From positions 136,277 through 200,276 of the forward strand of contig DCUV01000032.1 of assembly GCA_002328585.1 (NCBI GenBank): a stretch of DNA of 64,000 bases, given 5' to 3'. The notes below the pieces were generated by a model. That model made no database searches. It had not been told where the DNA came from and saw nothing but the letters and a program-made list of their open reading frames with translations. This DNA is from Spirochaetia bacterium UBA2205 (lineage in GTDB: Bacteria > Spirochaetota > UBA4802 > UB4802). How positions within the stretch are numbered: position 1 is the first letter of the stretch; each line of letters opens with the position of its first letter. The position numbers and the translations under genes are program-made. This document shows, piece by piece, positions 37,161 to 45,440 of this stretch.

Positions 37161-38429
37161 TCATTTTATTTCAAAAGTATTGACCCTATCCGGACCTACC
37201 GAGATTATTGAAATGGGCACCTGCAATGTATCCTGAATATAATGCACATAGTTTTGTGCATTTACCGGCAATGCTTTAAACGATGTACATCCGGTAATAT
37301 CCTCATGCCAGCCGGGATGCTCTTCATAAACAGGTACTATCTTATCCTGCATCGCTGAAGGGAAATGGTCTATTTTTTTGCCGTTTATGGAATATCCCAC
37401 TGCAACCTTTATTGTTTCAAAACCAGATAAAACATCCAGTTTAGTTAAAGCAATGGTTGTTATCCCATTTATTCGTATGGTATGCTTTAATAGTTCAATA
37501 TCAAACCAGCCACACCGCCGTGGACGCCCGGTAGTTGCGCCAAACTCTCCACCGCGCTGTCGCAGCAACTCGCCATCGCTTCCTTTGTCCTCGGTAGGGA
37601 ATGGTCCCTCACCAACACGGGTCACATACGCTTTGGTAATGCCAACAACATCTTGTATCATAAAAGGGTTTAATCCTGAACCAACTATCGCCCCGCCAAT
37701 GCTTGGATTGGATGAAGTAACAAACGGATAGGTGCCATGATCAATATCCAGAGCATTGCCCTGGGCACCTTCAAGCAATATGTTTTTACCCTTTTTAGCT
37801 TCATTGTATAGGTAATAGGGGGTATTGATTGCTAAAGCCCCTGCATAGTCTTTAAATGTCATAAGCAGATCATATGTTTCAGCAAAGGTAAAGCCTTCTC
37901 TGTTATAGCATCGCTCAAATTGCGGGTTCTTTATTGCCAATGCGGTGGTAATACGTTCTTTGCAATAGACTTCATCAAAGATATCTCCAACCCGTATACC
38001 CACACGCAAACACTTGTCAGCATAACAGGGGCCAATTCCACGTTTGGTGGTTCCAATCTTATTGGAGCGCGCCTCCTCCATTGCTCCATCCAGCTCTTTA
38101 TGGAATGGCAAAAGGAGATGCGCCGCATCGGATATGTAAAGGCGCTTTCGCACATCAATGCCTTCATTTTCAAGCAACTGACACTCTTCAATAAGCTGCA
38201 CAGGGTCAACAACCACACCATTGCCAATGACACAAACCGTGCCCTCATGCAAAATACCTGATGGTATAAGATGAAAAACATGCTTTTTGCCATTAACTAC
38301 CACTGTATGTCCTGCATTAGCACCACCCTGATAACGAACGATAATATCGGCTTTCTGCGAATAAAAATCAATCATCTTGGCTTTGCCTTCATCACCCCAC
38401 TGCGTGCCTATAATAACTGTGCAACCCAT
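37161..38429 (-). CDS. purA: Adenylosuccinate synthase
   Basis: 422 residues from ATG 38429, preceded by TGAGG; the frame is open 51 bases further upstream. The GTP-binding loop is GDEGKAK (12-18), with Ala where most PurA proteins have Gly (GDEGKGK). Other signatures are intact: GANAGHTVV, GIGPCYADK and the QGNALDIDHGTYPFVTSSN loop. It makes adenylosuccinate from IMP and aspartate in purine synthesis. One GGCGATAGTT decamer lies in the Ala-Ile-Val segment near residue 250. Confidence 0.97.
   Translation of the reverse strand: MGCTVIIGTQWGDEGKAKMIDFYSQKADIIVRYQGGANAGHTVVVNGKKHVFHLIPSGILHEGTVCVIGNGVVVDPVQLIEECQLLENEGIDVRKRLYISDAAHLLLPFHKELDGAMEEARSNKIGTTKRGIGPCYADKCLRVGIRVGDIFDEVYCKERITTALAIKNPQFERCYNREGFTFAETYDLLMTFKDYAGALAINTPYYLYNEAKKGKNILLEGAQGNALDIDHGTYPFVTSSNPSIGGAIVGSGLNPFMIQDVVGITKAYVTRVGEGPFPTEDKGSDGELLRQRGGEFGATTGRPRRCGWFDIELLKHTIRINGITTIALTKLDVLSGFETIKVAVGYSINGKKIDHFPSAMQDKIVPVYEEHPGWHEDITGCTSFKALPVNAQNYVHYIQDTLQVPISIISVGPDRVNTFEIK
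37683..37692 (-). repeat. Dispersed decamer GGCGATAGTT, copy inside purA
   Basis: Exact copy on the coding strand of purA, read GCG-ATA-GTT. Confidence 0.7.
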
Positions 38430-38518
38430 AGTTACCTCATACATTATATAAAGTTGTTTTGACGCCAACCTTACCACCATAGAAAAAACAAAAAAAATAA
38501 CAAGCTTTTTTCTATTTA

Positions 38519-39121
38519 TTAATCTTCATCATCACCCGACAAAATTTCTATCCCCTCTTTTAAAAGATATATTGCAACTACTAATCCAACCACAGGATCT
38601 GCCTGCCACCACCCCTTTAGATAATTAAGCCCTAATCCAATAAGCAAAGCCAACGAAAGAAAAGTACAGGCTAAGGTTTCCTTTGCATCTGATGATAAAC
38701 TTTTACTATTTATTGCTTTTGCCGTCTTTATTTTTTTATAATACAATACAGGCATGACAACTATCGAGGCAACTGCAATAATAATCCCAATAAAACTTGG
38801 ATTGGGGATTTCTTTATAATACAATTTACTCATTGATTCATATGCTATATAAAAACTTAAAATAATAAAAGTATAGCCAACATACCGTAAAGCTTTATTT
38901 TCAATTACTTCTTCCTCTTGTTCTGATACTTTACCATGTTTTTTAAATCTCCATATCATAATAAAACCAGATAATGATTCAACAAAGCTATCCAGTCCAA
39001 AACCAACCAGCGCAACACTGCCTGCAAGTGCACCAGCAACAACTGAAACAATCCCTTCAATAATATTATAGGCAATTGTAAATAGTGAAAGATTAAGTGC
39101 TTTTTTATATAATTGTTCCAT
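38519..39121 (-). CDS. Cation-efflux (CDF-like) membrane protein, transmembrane domain only
   Basis: 200 residues with five or six hydrophobic segments. It carries the CDF-like GLDSFVES motif (around 43-50) and SDAKET in a later helix, positions that hold metal ligands in zinc and iron CDF transporters. The cytoplasmic C-terminal domain of canonical CDF proteins is absent; the chain ends in GDDED. GGGGG precedes the ATG. Probably exports or handles a divalent metal; substrate unknown. Confidence 0.85.
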   Translation of the reverse strand: MEQLYKKALNLSLFTIAYNIIEGIVSVVAGALAGSVALVGFGLDSFVESLSGFIMIWRFKKHGKVSEQEEEVIENKALRYVGYTFIILSFYIAYESMSKLYYKEIPNPSFIGIIIAVASIVVMPVLYYKKIKTAKAINSKSLSSDAKETLACTFLSLALLIGLGLNYLKGWWQADPVVGLVVAIYLLKEGIEILSGDDED

Positions 39122-39759
39122 GCTTCCCCCTAAGCCAATTTTTATGTGATGCTGTTATACCTGCCCACTTCATTTTGCATTCGTTCACAATAAATCTACC
39201 ACCAACAGCATATCAACACCAGGCATTGTGACGTAAATCATTTTTATTGTATTATGTTCGATAGTTATTGTTATTCATATCACAGTGTGAAATATATCAC
39301 TTTTTATACTTGCCTTCCAGTCATGATTAGCAACAATTCTAATCTTTTGAAGATATCAGAAATTATTATTCCATATTCCAACCTTCATTGAATTTCTTTG
39401 ATATCAACATTGTATAGTATCATTAAGTCAATAGCATTTATTATATTTATATTCAATAATAACTTTTTTAAGCAGGATATGTTTCATATTTCACAATATA
39501 GGTATTAAAATGAAATGAATTGTTAGAGATTACTGTTCCCTATCAATTATTGATACGCTCTCTACAGTATCTTTTTACCCACTTTAAGGGTATCTCATTG
39601 TAATTTGCAGGTTAAGGCAACATTGCATTTCACTATTCTTGAAGTTTTAATAAATAATTGCAATTTTTTGTTAAAAATGAGCATGGAGTATGCGTACAAC
39701 AAAAAATTGTTCCTATAAATATTGACAATTATGAATCTTATTGTATATTATATAGTGCA
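39122..39759. other. 638-bp gene-poor region before ssrA
   Basis: Very AT-rich. Contains one CGATAGTT core (39259) and the ssrA promoter at its end. I find no convincing gene: the one open frame near 39658-39843 runs into the tmRNA. Confidence 0.5.
39722..39749 (+). promoter_or_regulatory. Sigma-70-like promoter of ssrA
   Basis: Perfect TTGACA (39722-39727), 16-base spacer, TATATT (39744-39749), ending 10 bases before the mature 5' end of the tmRNA. Confidence 0.75.
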
Positions 39760-40108
39760 GGGGACGATTTTGGTTTCGACTGCAAGTGCGTGTCTGTAGC
39801 TGCATGTCGAGTTTCTGCTGGCTCGTTAAAACTGGCAGGCTAAAATAAGTGCAAATAACGATTTAGCTCTCGCAGCTTAATCCCTGCGGGCGTCTTTACC
39901 TGTTCTGCTCCTCTGGGGATAGTAAAGGCGTAAGATACAGAGGATAGCTATTAAAGATTGATCCTGATTTAATAGCGAATCCAAAAGGATCTGCTCATTG
40001 AGAAGGGTTCCTGTTCCCCAAACCAATGAAAAGATTAACGAACAGGATAAACATGTAGAGGCTGCAGGTGTGTATTGTAGGACGCGGGTTCGACTCCCGC
40101 CGTCTCCA
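39760..40108 (+). ncRNA. ssrA: Transfer-messenger RNA (tmRNA)
   Basis: One-piece tmRNA of about 349 nt. The 5' end GGGGACGATTTTGG and the 3' end GGGTTCGACTCCCGCCGTCTCCA form the tRNA-like acceptor and T arms. The acceptor stem GGGGACG pairs with CGTCTCC with one G-U. CCA is not fully encoded. The tag reading frame starts at GCA 39851 and ends with TAA at 39878-39880, giving ANDLALAA, eight codons, shorter than the usual 9-11. It rescues stalled ribosomes and tags the products for proteolysis. Pseudoknots were not folded here. Confidence 0.97.
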
Positions 40109-40166
40109 AGTTTTTCAAAATATGTTTCGACAAATATAATACTGTGATATAAATATTAAGCATTTT

Positions 40167-40712
40167 CTATATCAATAATTTCCTATTAGCAGATAATATA
40201 TCTATATCAGCATCACAAAAATCTGAATCATGAGTTAGTAAAACAAACCCATTTTCTTTGCAAATAGATATAATTGCTTTATCATTAATATCTAAACCAT
40301 CAAAGTTTAGAAATTGTACGATTTCTTCCTTATAAAATATTTTGCCGATTATTAAAAAATTGTTAAGTATTATATTTTTCACTATACCACAAATTTCATC
40401 AATCTCATTTTGATTTTTTTTCCGATAACTTTTAAATGGTATATTTTTTTTAGTTAAATGGTTTATTCTAAGATATTTATCATATTCAAATCGTATTGCC
40501 CTATTGATAAATTCAGAGATTACAATAAAATCTATATAACAATTGAACTTGTTATTAAACAGATGATGATATATTTTCGAGTAATTTTTTGTATTTTCTT
40601 CATCAGGACTCAATGGCCAAAATAAATATATAAGTATATTCGCATCAAAAAATATTGATCTTCCAGCAATTACTTGAATATCTTCAACTGAATATCTTTT
40701 AATCCTCATCAT
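40167..40712 (-). CDS. PIN-domain protein, probable ribonuclease
   Basis: 181 residues from ATG 40712. A longer frame begins at a TTG 9 bases upstream, and the ATG overlaps the end of the STAS-like gene by 14 bases. PIN acidic residues are visible: Asp23 in IFFDANILIYLF, a Glu in VISEFINRA, an Asp in DINDKAIIS and the C-terminal HDSDF. PIN toxins cleave RNA with Mg2+. Third gene of a minus-strand operon with an ATPase and a STAS-like protein, ending 58 bp from the ssrA 3' end. AT-rich, lysine- and asparagine-rich. Confidence 0.85.
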   Translation of the reverse strand: MMRIKRYSVEDIQVIAGRSIFFDANILIYLFWPLSPDEENTKNYSKIYHHLFNNKFNCYIDFIVISEFINRAIRFEYDKYLRINHLTKKNIPFKSYRKKNQNEIDEICGIVKNIILNNFLIIGKIFYKEEIVQFLNFDGLDINDKAIISICKENGFVLLTHDSDFCDADIDILSANRKLLI

Positions 40713-41058
40713 CTTCGTCAAGAATTTCTTTTATTGACTTTTTAAACGCATCGGGATGTTTATAATACAACTCTGCAGAATCAATAACCCTTCGTAATAA
40801 TAAAGAATCTTCTTTTTTAATATTTTCAAAAATAATCATTTCTTTTAATTCATCTCTTGTATAATCCTTTAATAATTGTCCAATAGCTTGATTAAGAAAA
40901 GCAGAAGTTATTATTTCAACATTCTTAAATGATAAAACTACTTTTTTATTTTCTTCTATAGTTTTTTTTATACTCTGGTATACTTTTTCTGCATCATCTA
41001 CATCAGCACATATTGTATTTCCTATTATATTAACAATTTCCAATCTAACTGATTTCAT
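40699..41058 (-). CDS. STAS-like (DUF4325) protein
   Basis: 119 residues from ATG 41058, which has AAAGGA upstream; the frame is open another 69 bases. The FKNVEIITSAFLNQAIGQLLKDY core is typical of DUF4325, a SpoIIAA/STAS-like alpha/beta fold found beside GHKL ATPases. The C-terminus is highly acidic (EILDEDDED). By analogy with SpoIIAA it may be phosphorylated by or bind the upstream ATPase. Lies between the ATPase gene (13-nt gap) and the PIN gene (overlap). Confidence 0.8.
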   Translation of the reverse strand: MKSVRLEIVNIIGNTICADVDDAEKVYQSIKKTIEENKKVVLSFKNVEIITSAFLNQAIGQLLKDYTRDELKEMIIFENIKKEDSLLLRRVIDSAELYYKHPDAFKKSIKEILDEDDED

Positions 41059-41071
41059 ATTATTAATCCTT

Positions 41072-41929
41072 TTAAAGAATATCATCCGATTCAATTTCAT
41101 CAGTAAAACAATAAGAATATTTCTCATCCGTTTTAAATTGCAAATTTACTATGGTACCGGGGAAATATCCATCGAACTCATTATACATCTCATTGACCGC
41201 TATTTTTTCATAAAAACCTTCATACGTTATAATCTGGAATTTTCCTCTATTTATTTCAATAAACTCTGAAAGCATTTTCAATCCAAGACCACCCGGTATT
41301 CCATTTTTTGTTGTAATAGTTCCTCTCAATGCTAGTTTCATCGCGTTGACGGATGAAATATCTCTTTCAAATTTATTATAAATACTACGCTTAAAACCTA
41401 TACCTGCGTCGGTTATAGTAAACTCAATTATATTTTTTTTAGGATAAAACTGCCCGCAAGTATAAATATAATCAGACTCACTATGAATTTGTGCATTAAT
41501 AAATATTTCATAAATATTTTCAATTATTTTCTTTTTTAAAAGATCTGACATTTTAGGCATCTCTGATCGTGAAAATAGATCATTCTTTATATATTCAATA
41601 AAATATCGGCTATCAGTCTTTTTTATCTTTTTATATTGAATACTTGTATGATAAGAGTCATTTTTTTTATCATATCCATAAAATGAAAGAAAATCATTTT
41701 TCCTAAGGATATTCCCTACCCTATCATCAAATTGTATATCAATATAATTAAAATTATTCTGTATACTATCTAATAAAGCACCAAGAGCTGATGACATATT
41801 TGCTGCAAACCAGTCAGTAATTTTCAAAATTATTGTATCAAAATGTGTTCTTTTACATGCATGGAATAAATTTATCAATTGTTGGTAACTTTCAAAATTG
41901 CTATTAATATTTGATAATTTGTATTCCAT
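41072..41929 (-). CDS. STAS-like/HATPase (GHKL) protein
   Basis: 285 residues. The first about 90 residues (TIILKITDWFAANMSSALGALLD) look like a STAS-like domain. A GHKL ATPase domain (about 125-260) has the N box EIFINAQIHS, the G1 motif DAGIGF (174-179) and GGLGL (213-217). It resembles SpoIIAB/RsbW-type anti-sigma kinases but is larger. First gene of the ATPase/STAS-like/PIN operon, so it may switch the PIN nuclease through the STAS-like protein. That is inference. No strong ribosome-binding site before the ATG. Confidence 0.82.
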   Translation of the reverse strand: MEYKLSNINSNFESYQQLINLFHACKRTHFDTIILKITDWFAANMSSALGALLDSIQNNFNYIDIQFDDRVGNILRKNDFLSFYGYDKKNDSYHTSIQYKKIKKTDSRYFIEYIKNDLFSRSEMPKMSDLLKKKIIENIYEIFINAQIHSESDYIYTCGQFYPKKNIIEFTITDAGIGFKRSIYNKFERDISSVNAMKLALRGTITTKNGIPGGLGLKMLSEFIEINRGKFQIITYEGFYEKIAVNEMYNEFDGYFPGTIVNLQFKTDEKYSYCFTDEIESDDIL

Positions 41930-42042
41930 TAAAAATCACTCTATGAATATTATAACTTAATTTTAATTTCTGATTTTTCATACTTCCTAATATTAAGGCT
42001 TATACTTATCTTTATAGAAATATATTTCAGTTACTATAGTAT

Positions 42043-42669
42043 TTAATCTAAAAAACCTATTTTCATCAATGTACGCACACATCGTGTATTCATCTCATTA
42101 AGCAGAAAATCCCACAATACCTGAGTAGAAAATTCATTGGTATTTTTTCCATCATGGTTATAATCAAAATATACAATCTTCAAGTTTTTATCAATAATGA
42201 CAAAAACCGAATCATAATCTACAAATCCCATACCATATGATACCACGCCATAGGATTCATAGATAACCAGCAAATCAATCCCCTTTTCAAATATCAATTG
42301 CAGTTCTGCTTTATTCTTATTGCAATACGAAGTAACAATACCTGTTGCTTTATAATATAAAAAATCACCATCCAATGAAGTTTGATAAAATCTGTCATCA
42401 TTGGATTGAAACGTGGTAATTGCAGCAGTATCACTATCAACAATAACTATCTCTTTTATTTGCTTATATCCAGCAAGCATCGCCTGTAATGTTTTAACAT
42501 ACCGTGTATACTCAACAGGACTGCTTGCAGGTATTCGTACCAATATCCCAACTTTATTGACAGCTTTCATCCTGGGCAAATTTTCATGGAGCTGTTTAGG
42601 CTTTCCCGAACTGCAAGCAACAATGAAACACAAACAAATAATAACAGTGAAAGTATAGTACCTCATCAT
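42043..42669 (-). CDS. Lipoprotein, unknown function
   Basis: 208 residues with a lipobox ending at Cys19 (FIVAC). The mature domain begins with a VGILVRIPASSPVEYTRY strand and has alternating strands and helices through a MGFVDYDSVFVIIDKN segment. I do not recognise the family; the overall pattern recalls periplasmic proteins that sense envelope state. It is just upstream (113 bp) of the ATPase operon on the same strand, but shows no obvious link to it. Confidence 0.75.
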   Translation of the reverse strand: MMRYYTFTVIICLCFIVACSSGKPKQLHENLPRMKAVNKVGILVRIPASSPVEYTRYVKTLQAMLAGYKQIKEIVIVDSDTAAITTFQSNDDRFYQTSLDGDFLYYKATGIVTSYCNKNKAELQLIFEKGIDLLVIYESYGVVSYGMGFVDYDSVFVIIDKNLKIVYFDYNHDGKNTNEFSTQVLWDFLLNEMNTRCVRTLMKIGFLD

Positions 42670-42741
42670 AACTCCTTTTGTATATAACGATTACTGTTTC
42701 AAAATCTATAAATTTAAACTCATATTTTAAAAAATATTATT

Positions 42742-42751
42742 GGCGATAGTT
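42742..42751 (+). repeat. Dispersed decamer GGCGATAGTT, copy at the end of iorB
   Basis: Exact copy touching the iorB stop. The next bases (NNTGNTAATGGGAT) match those after the amrS copy at 33771. Confidence 0.75.
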
Positions 42752-43326
42752 CATGATAATGGGATCTCTCTTCCTAAATGAAATGCCTTAATATTCATGT
42801 CCAAAAACTTTTCTTTGACGCTCTGCCGTATAGCTTCTTCCCATGCCTTTTGATCAAACTCCAAAAAATTAGATAAAATCCCTACCATCACTATATTCAC
42901 CGCTTTGTTTGATCCTGCTTCCTTTAATACCTTAGCAGTATCCACAACATGGCATTCCCCAACATTACTGCATAACCAGCTCTCAATATCATCAGGATAC
43001 TTTGCTAAACCTGCCTCAACTGGCGCAGGATTTACCTTAAAGTTATTTACAATAAGCGTCCCATTTGTTGATAAATATTCTAATTTCCTCATGGCTTCCA
43101 GTAATTCCAGCGCTATAACATAATCGGCTTTACCTTTTTCAATCAATGGGGAATATACCTTTTCCCCAAAACACACATGGCAATCAACACTACCGCCTCG
43201 CTGTGCCATACCATGTACTTCAGATTCCTTAACATCATATCCTGCATTCATGGCAACCTGCATTAATATCTTACCCGCAAGGATAACCCCCTGACCACCA
43301 ACTCCCGCAAAAATGACACTTTTCAT
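42751..43326 (-). CDS. iorB: Indolepyruvate ferredoxin oxidoreductase, beta subunit
   Basis: 191 residues, normal size. The N-terminal GVGGQGVILAGKIL motif is the gamma-domain signature of 2-oxoacid:ferredoxin oxidoreductases, and the HGMAQRGGSVDCHV stretch is typical of IorB. With IorA it oxidises aryl pyruvates from aromatic amino acids to aryl-acetyl-CoA, reducing ferredoxin. GGGG precedes the ATG, 10 bases after the iorA stop, so the two are co-translated. Confidence 0.95.
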   Translation of the reverse strand: MKSVIFAGVGGQGVILAGKILMQVAMNAGYDVKESEVHGMAQRGGSVDCHVCFGEKVYSPLIEKGKADYVIALELLEAMRKLEYLSTNGTLIVNNFKVNPAPVEAGLAKYPDDIESWLCSNVGECHVVDTAKVLKEAGSNKAVNIVMVGILSNFLEFDQKAWEEAIRQSVKEKFLDMNIKAFHLGREIPLS

Positions 43327-43336
43327 AAAAATTCCC

Positions 43337-44893
43337 CTATTTTTTCAAAATACATTTTCGCAATGAAATAATAACCGAAGGTTCTTTAGCTGCGATTTCT
43401 TCTTTTACAGCTTTTTCAAACTCGTCCATATTTTTGGGATCAAGTTTTCTCACCCGCTTTACCCCAACTGCTTTGCATAACAGTTCCAGATCCAGTTCGT
43501 GTGTATCCTCCCCCGTAAGCGTTTTCCCTGTTGCAGGATGATCTTGATGTCCGGTCATTGCGGTTACCCTATTATCCAGAATAATAACCGTACCAGTTCC
43601 TTTATTATATACTAAATCTATTAATGGTGTAATGCCCGAATGTACAAAGGTGGAATCACCAATGACAGCAACACTGTTTCGTGCCATCTCATCGCCACGG
43701 GCTTTTTCAAACCCTGAATGCATACCAATACTGGCACCCATACATCCCTGTGAGTGCATGGCAGAATATGGAGGCAATACTGCCAATGTATAACAACCAA
43801 TATCGCCATTGACAACAACATCTAATTTTTTCAGCACCTCAAATACAAAGCCATGAGGACATCCTTTACATAATGCTGGAGGTCTTCCTGGAATATTCCC
43901 TGAATATAGCGGTATTTCATTTTTAGGCATCTTTTTATTGATAGCCATATCGATTATTTCAGGAGTTAATTCTCCGCATAGTGGGATTATTTCTTTCCCT
44001 ATTGGTTTATATCCTAATGTTTTTACATGCTCTTCTATGAAAGGATCAAGTTCCTCAACAATATAGAGCTCTTCTATTTTCCGACAAAACTCATGTATTT
44101 TTGCATCGGGTAATGGCCATGCAACACCAATCTTTAATATTGATGCATCGGGGCATACATCCTTGACATACTGATATGCAACACCATTGGTAATAATACC
44201 CCGCTTGGTTGAATTCCATTCGATGGTGTTAAGATCACAGTTGTTTGAATATTCTTTCAATTTTAGCATCTGTCCTTCAATAAAAATGTGTCTTGGTCTT
44301 GCATGTGCAGGAATCATGACATATTTTTGTGGGTTGCGGATAAATGGCTTCAGATCAACTTTTTGAGGTTCTTCAAGTGTAACAACACCCTGTGAATGTG
44401 CTATGCGTGTTGTAATACGAACAATCACCGGCCTGTCATATTGTTCTGACAATTCAAATGCCAATTTAGTATATTGTCGTGACTCTTCAGGACTTGTTGG
44501 TTCTATCATAGGCACCTTGGCAGCTCGTGCATAGTGGCGATTGTCCTGCTCATTTTGTGAACTCCATGCACCAGGATCATCGGCATTAATAATAACAAAT
44601 CCCCCATTTGCACCAGTATATGAAAAAGTAAATAATGGATCTGCCGCTACATTAAGCCCAACATGCTTCATTGCAGCCATTGCTCGTGCACCAGCAACTG
44701 ATGCACCGGCAACAACTTCCAATGCAACCTTTTCATTGGGAGACCATTGAGCCTTAATATTCTTATACTCAGCAGCTATCGTTTCTAAAATTTCTGTGCT
44801 GGGAGTACCAGGATACGCTGCAGCTACATGACACCCTGCTTCATAAGCACCACGCGCAATAGCTTCATTACCCAGCATAACTTTTTTTTGCAT
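43337..44893 (-). CDS. iorA: Indolepyruvate ferredoxin oxidoreductase, alpha subunit, without ferredoxin domain
   Basis: 518 residues from ATG 44893, which has GGGGAG 7 bases upstream; an in-frame ATG 15 bases earlier overlaps the ACT gene. The pyrimidine-binding and TPP-binding halves are complete, including the GDIGCYTL and HSQGCMGASIG region. The chain stops after ISLRKCILKK, exactly where most IorA proteins continue into a C-terminal 2[4Fe-4S] ferredoxin domain. That domain is missing here. iorB starts 10 bases later. Confidence 0.93.
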   Translation of the reverse strand: MQKKVMLGNEAIARGAYEAGCHVAAAYPGTPSTEILETIAAEYKNIKAQWSPNEKVALEVVAGASVAGARAMAAMKHVGLNVAADPLFTFSYTGANGGFVIINADDPGAWSSQNEQDNRHYARAAKVPMIEPTSPEESRQYTKLAFELSEQYDRPVIVRITTRIAHSQGVVTLEEPQKVDLKPFIRNPQKYVMIPAHARPRHIFIEGQMLKLKEYSNNCDLNTIEWNSTKRGIITNGVAYQYVKDVCPDASILKIGVAWPLPDAKIHEFCRKIEELYIVEELDPFIEEHVKTLGYKPIGKEIIPLCGELTPEIIDMAINKKMPKNEIPLYSGNIPGRPPALCKGCPHGFVFEVLKKLDVVVNGDIGCYTLAVLPPYSAMHSQGCMGASIGMHSGFEKARGDEMARNSVAVIGDSTFVHSGITPLIDLVYNKGTGTVIILDNRVTAMTGHQDHPATGKTLTGEDTHELDLELLCKAVGVKRVRKLDPKNMDEFEKAVKEEIAAKEPSVIISLRKCILKK

Positions 44894-44897
44894 TGCA

Positions 44898-45329
44898 TTA
44901 CTCCCCAATTAAATCAATTTTTTTTATCACATTAAATCCTTCTTCAAGAAGCGATTTTTTTGCTGTTTCAATATCTGAAAACTTAAAAATCATAACAGCC
45001 TTATCACCACGTTTCTCAGTAAATGCATACATATATTCAATATTTAAATTTCGTTTAGCAAATATTTCAAGTGCTCGTAGCAATGAACCTGGTTTATCAT
45101 CTAATTCAATAGCCAGCACATCAGTTGGGGAACAAACAAATTTATGCGCACGCAAAGCTTCGATAGCTTTTTGAGGTTTAGTTACAATCATACGAACTAT
45201 ACCAAAATCTGATACTTCTGCTATAGTTAGCGTAAGGATATTAATATTTTCATCTGCCATTACTTTTAATGCATTCAGCAAATGACCTGGTCTATTTTCT
45301 AAAAAAAGTGATAATTGCGTTACATTCAT
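44898..45329 (-). CDS. Tandem ACT-domain protein paired with paaK (copy 2)
   Basis: 143 residues from ATG 45329, preceded by TAGGAG. Two ACT domains (about 1-70 and 72-143) each have the NRPGHLL or DKPGSLL ligand loop. Same architecture as 15529-15957. Its stop codon lies 4 bases before the iorA start, and paaK2 is 111 bp upstream, so all four genes form one operon. Likely senses an aromatic or branched amino acid and controls the pathway. Confidence 0.9.
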   Translation of the reverse strand: MNVTQLSLFLENRPGHLLNALKVMADENINILTLTIAEVSDFGIVRMIVTKPQKAIEALRAHKFVCSPTDVLAIELDDKPGSLLRALEIFAKRNLNIEYMYAFTEKRGDKAVMIFKFSDIETAKKSLLEEGFNVIKKIDLIGE

Positions 45330-45440
45330 GGCTATTCTCCTAATAAAAATAAAGTTGCGTGGATACACCACATTGGGTTATCTCTACGGATATTTTTTTG
45401 CTTTATGAATGAGATCCTGCATCGTTAACATCGTTATCCT

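Noticed and set aside
39658..39843. An open frame of 61 codons before and within the ssrA gene
   Set aside because: It runs across the tmRNA promoter and 5' end and has no ribosome-binding site; it is chance reading of the tmRNA.
40108..42669. Integrated element bounded by a repeat of the ssrA 3' end
   Set aside because: I looked for a second copy of the T-arm sequence GGGTTCGACTCCCGC downstream and found none within the window, so no attachment-site pair can be claimed, only the position.
43327..43345. Frameshift hiding a ferredoxin domain at the end of iorA
   Set aside because: The stop is followed directly by a good ribosome-binding site and the iorB ATG; there is no space for a lost domain.
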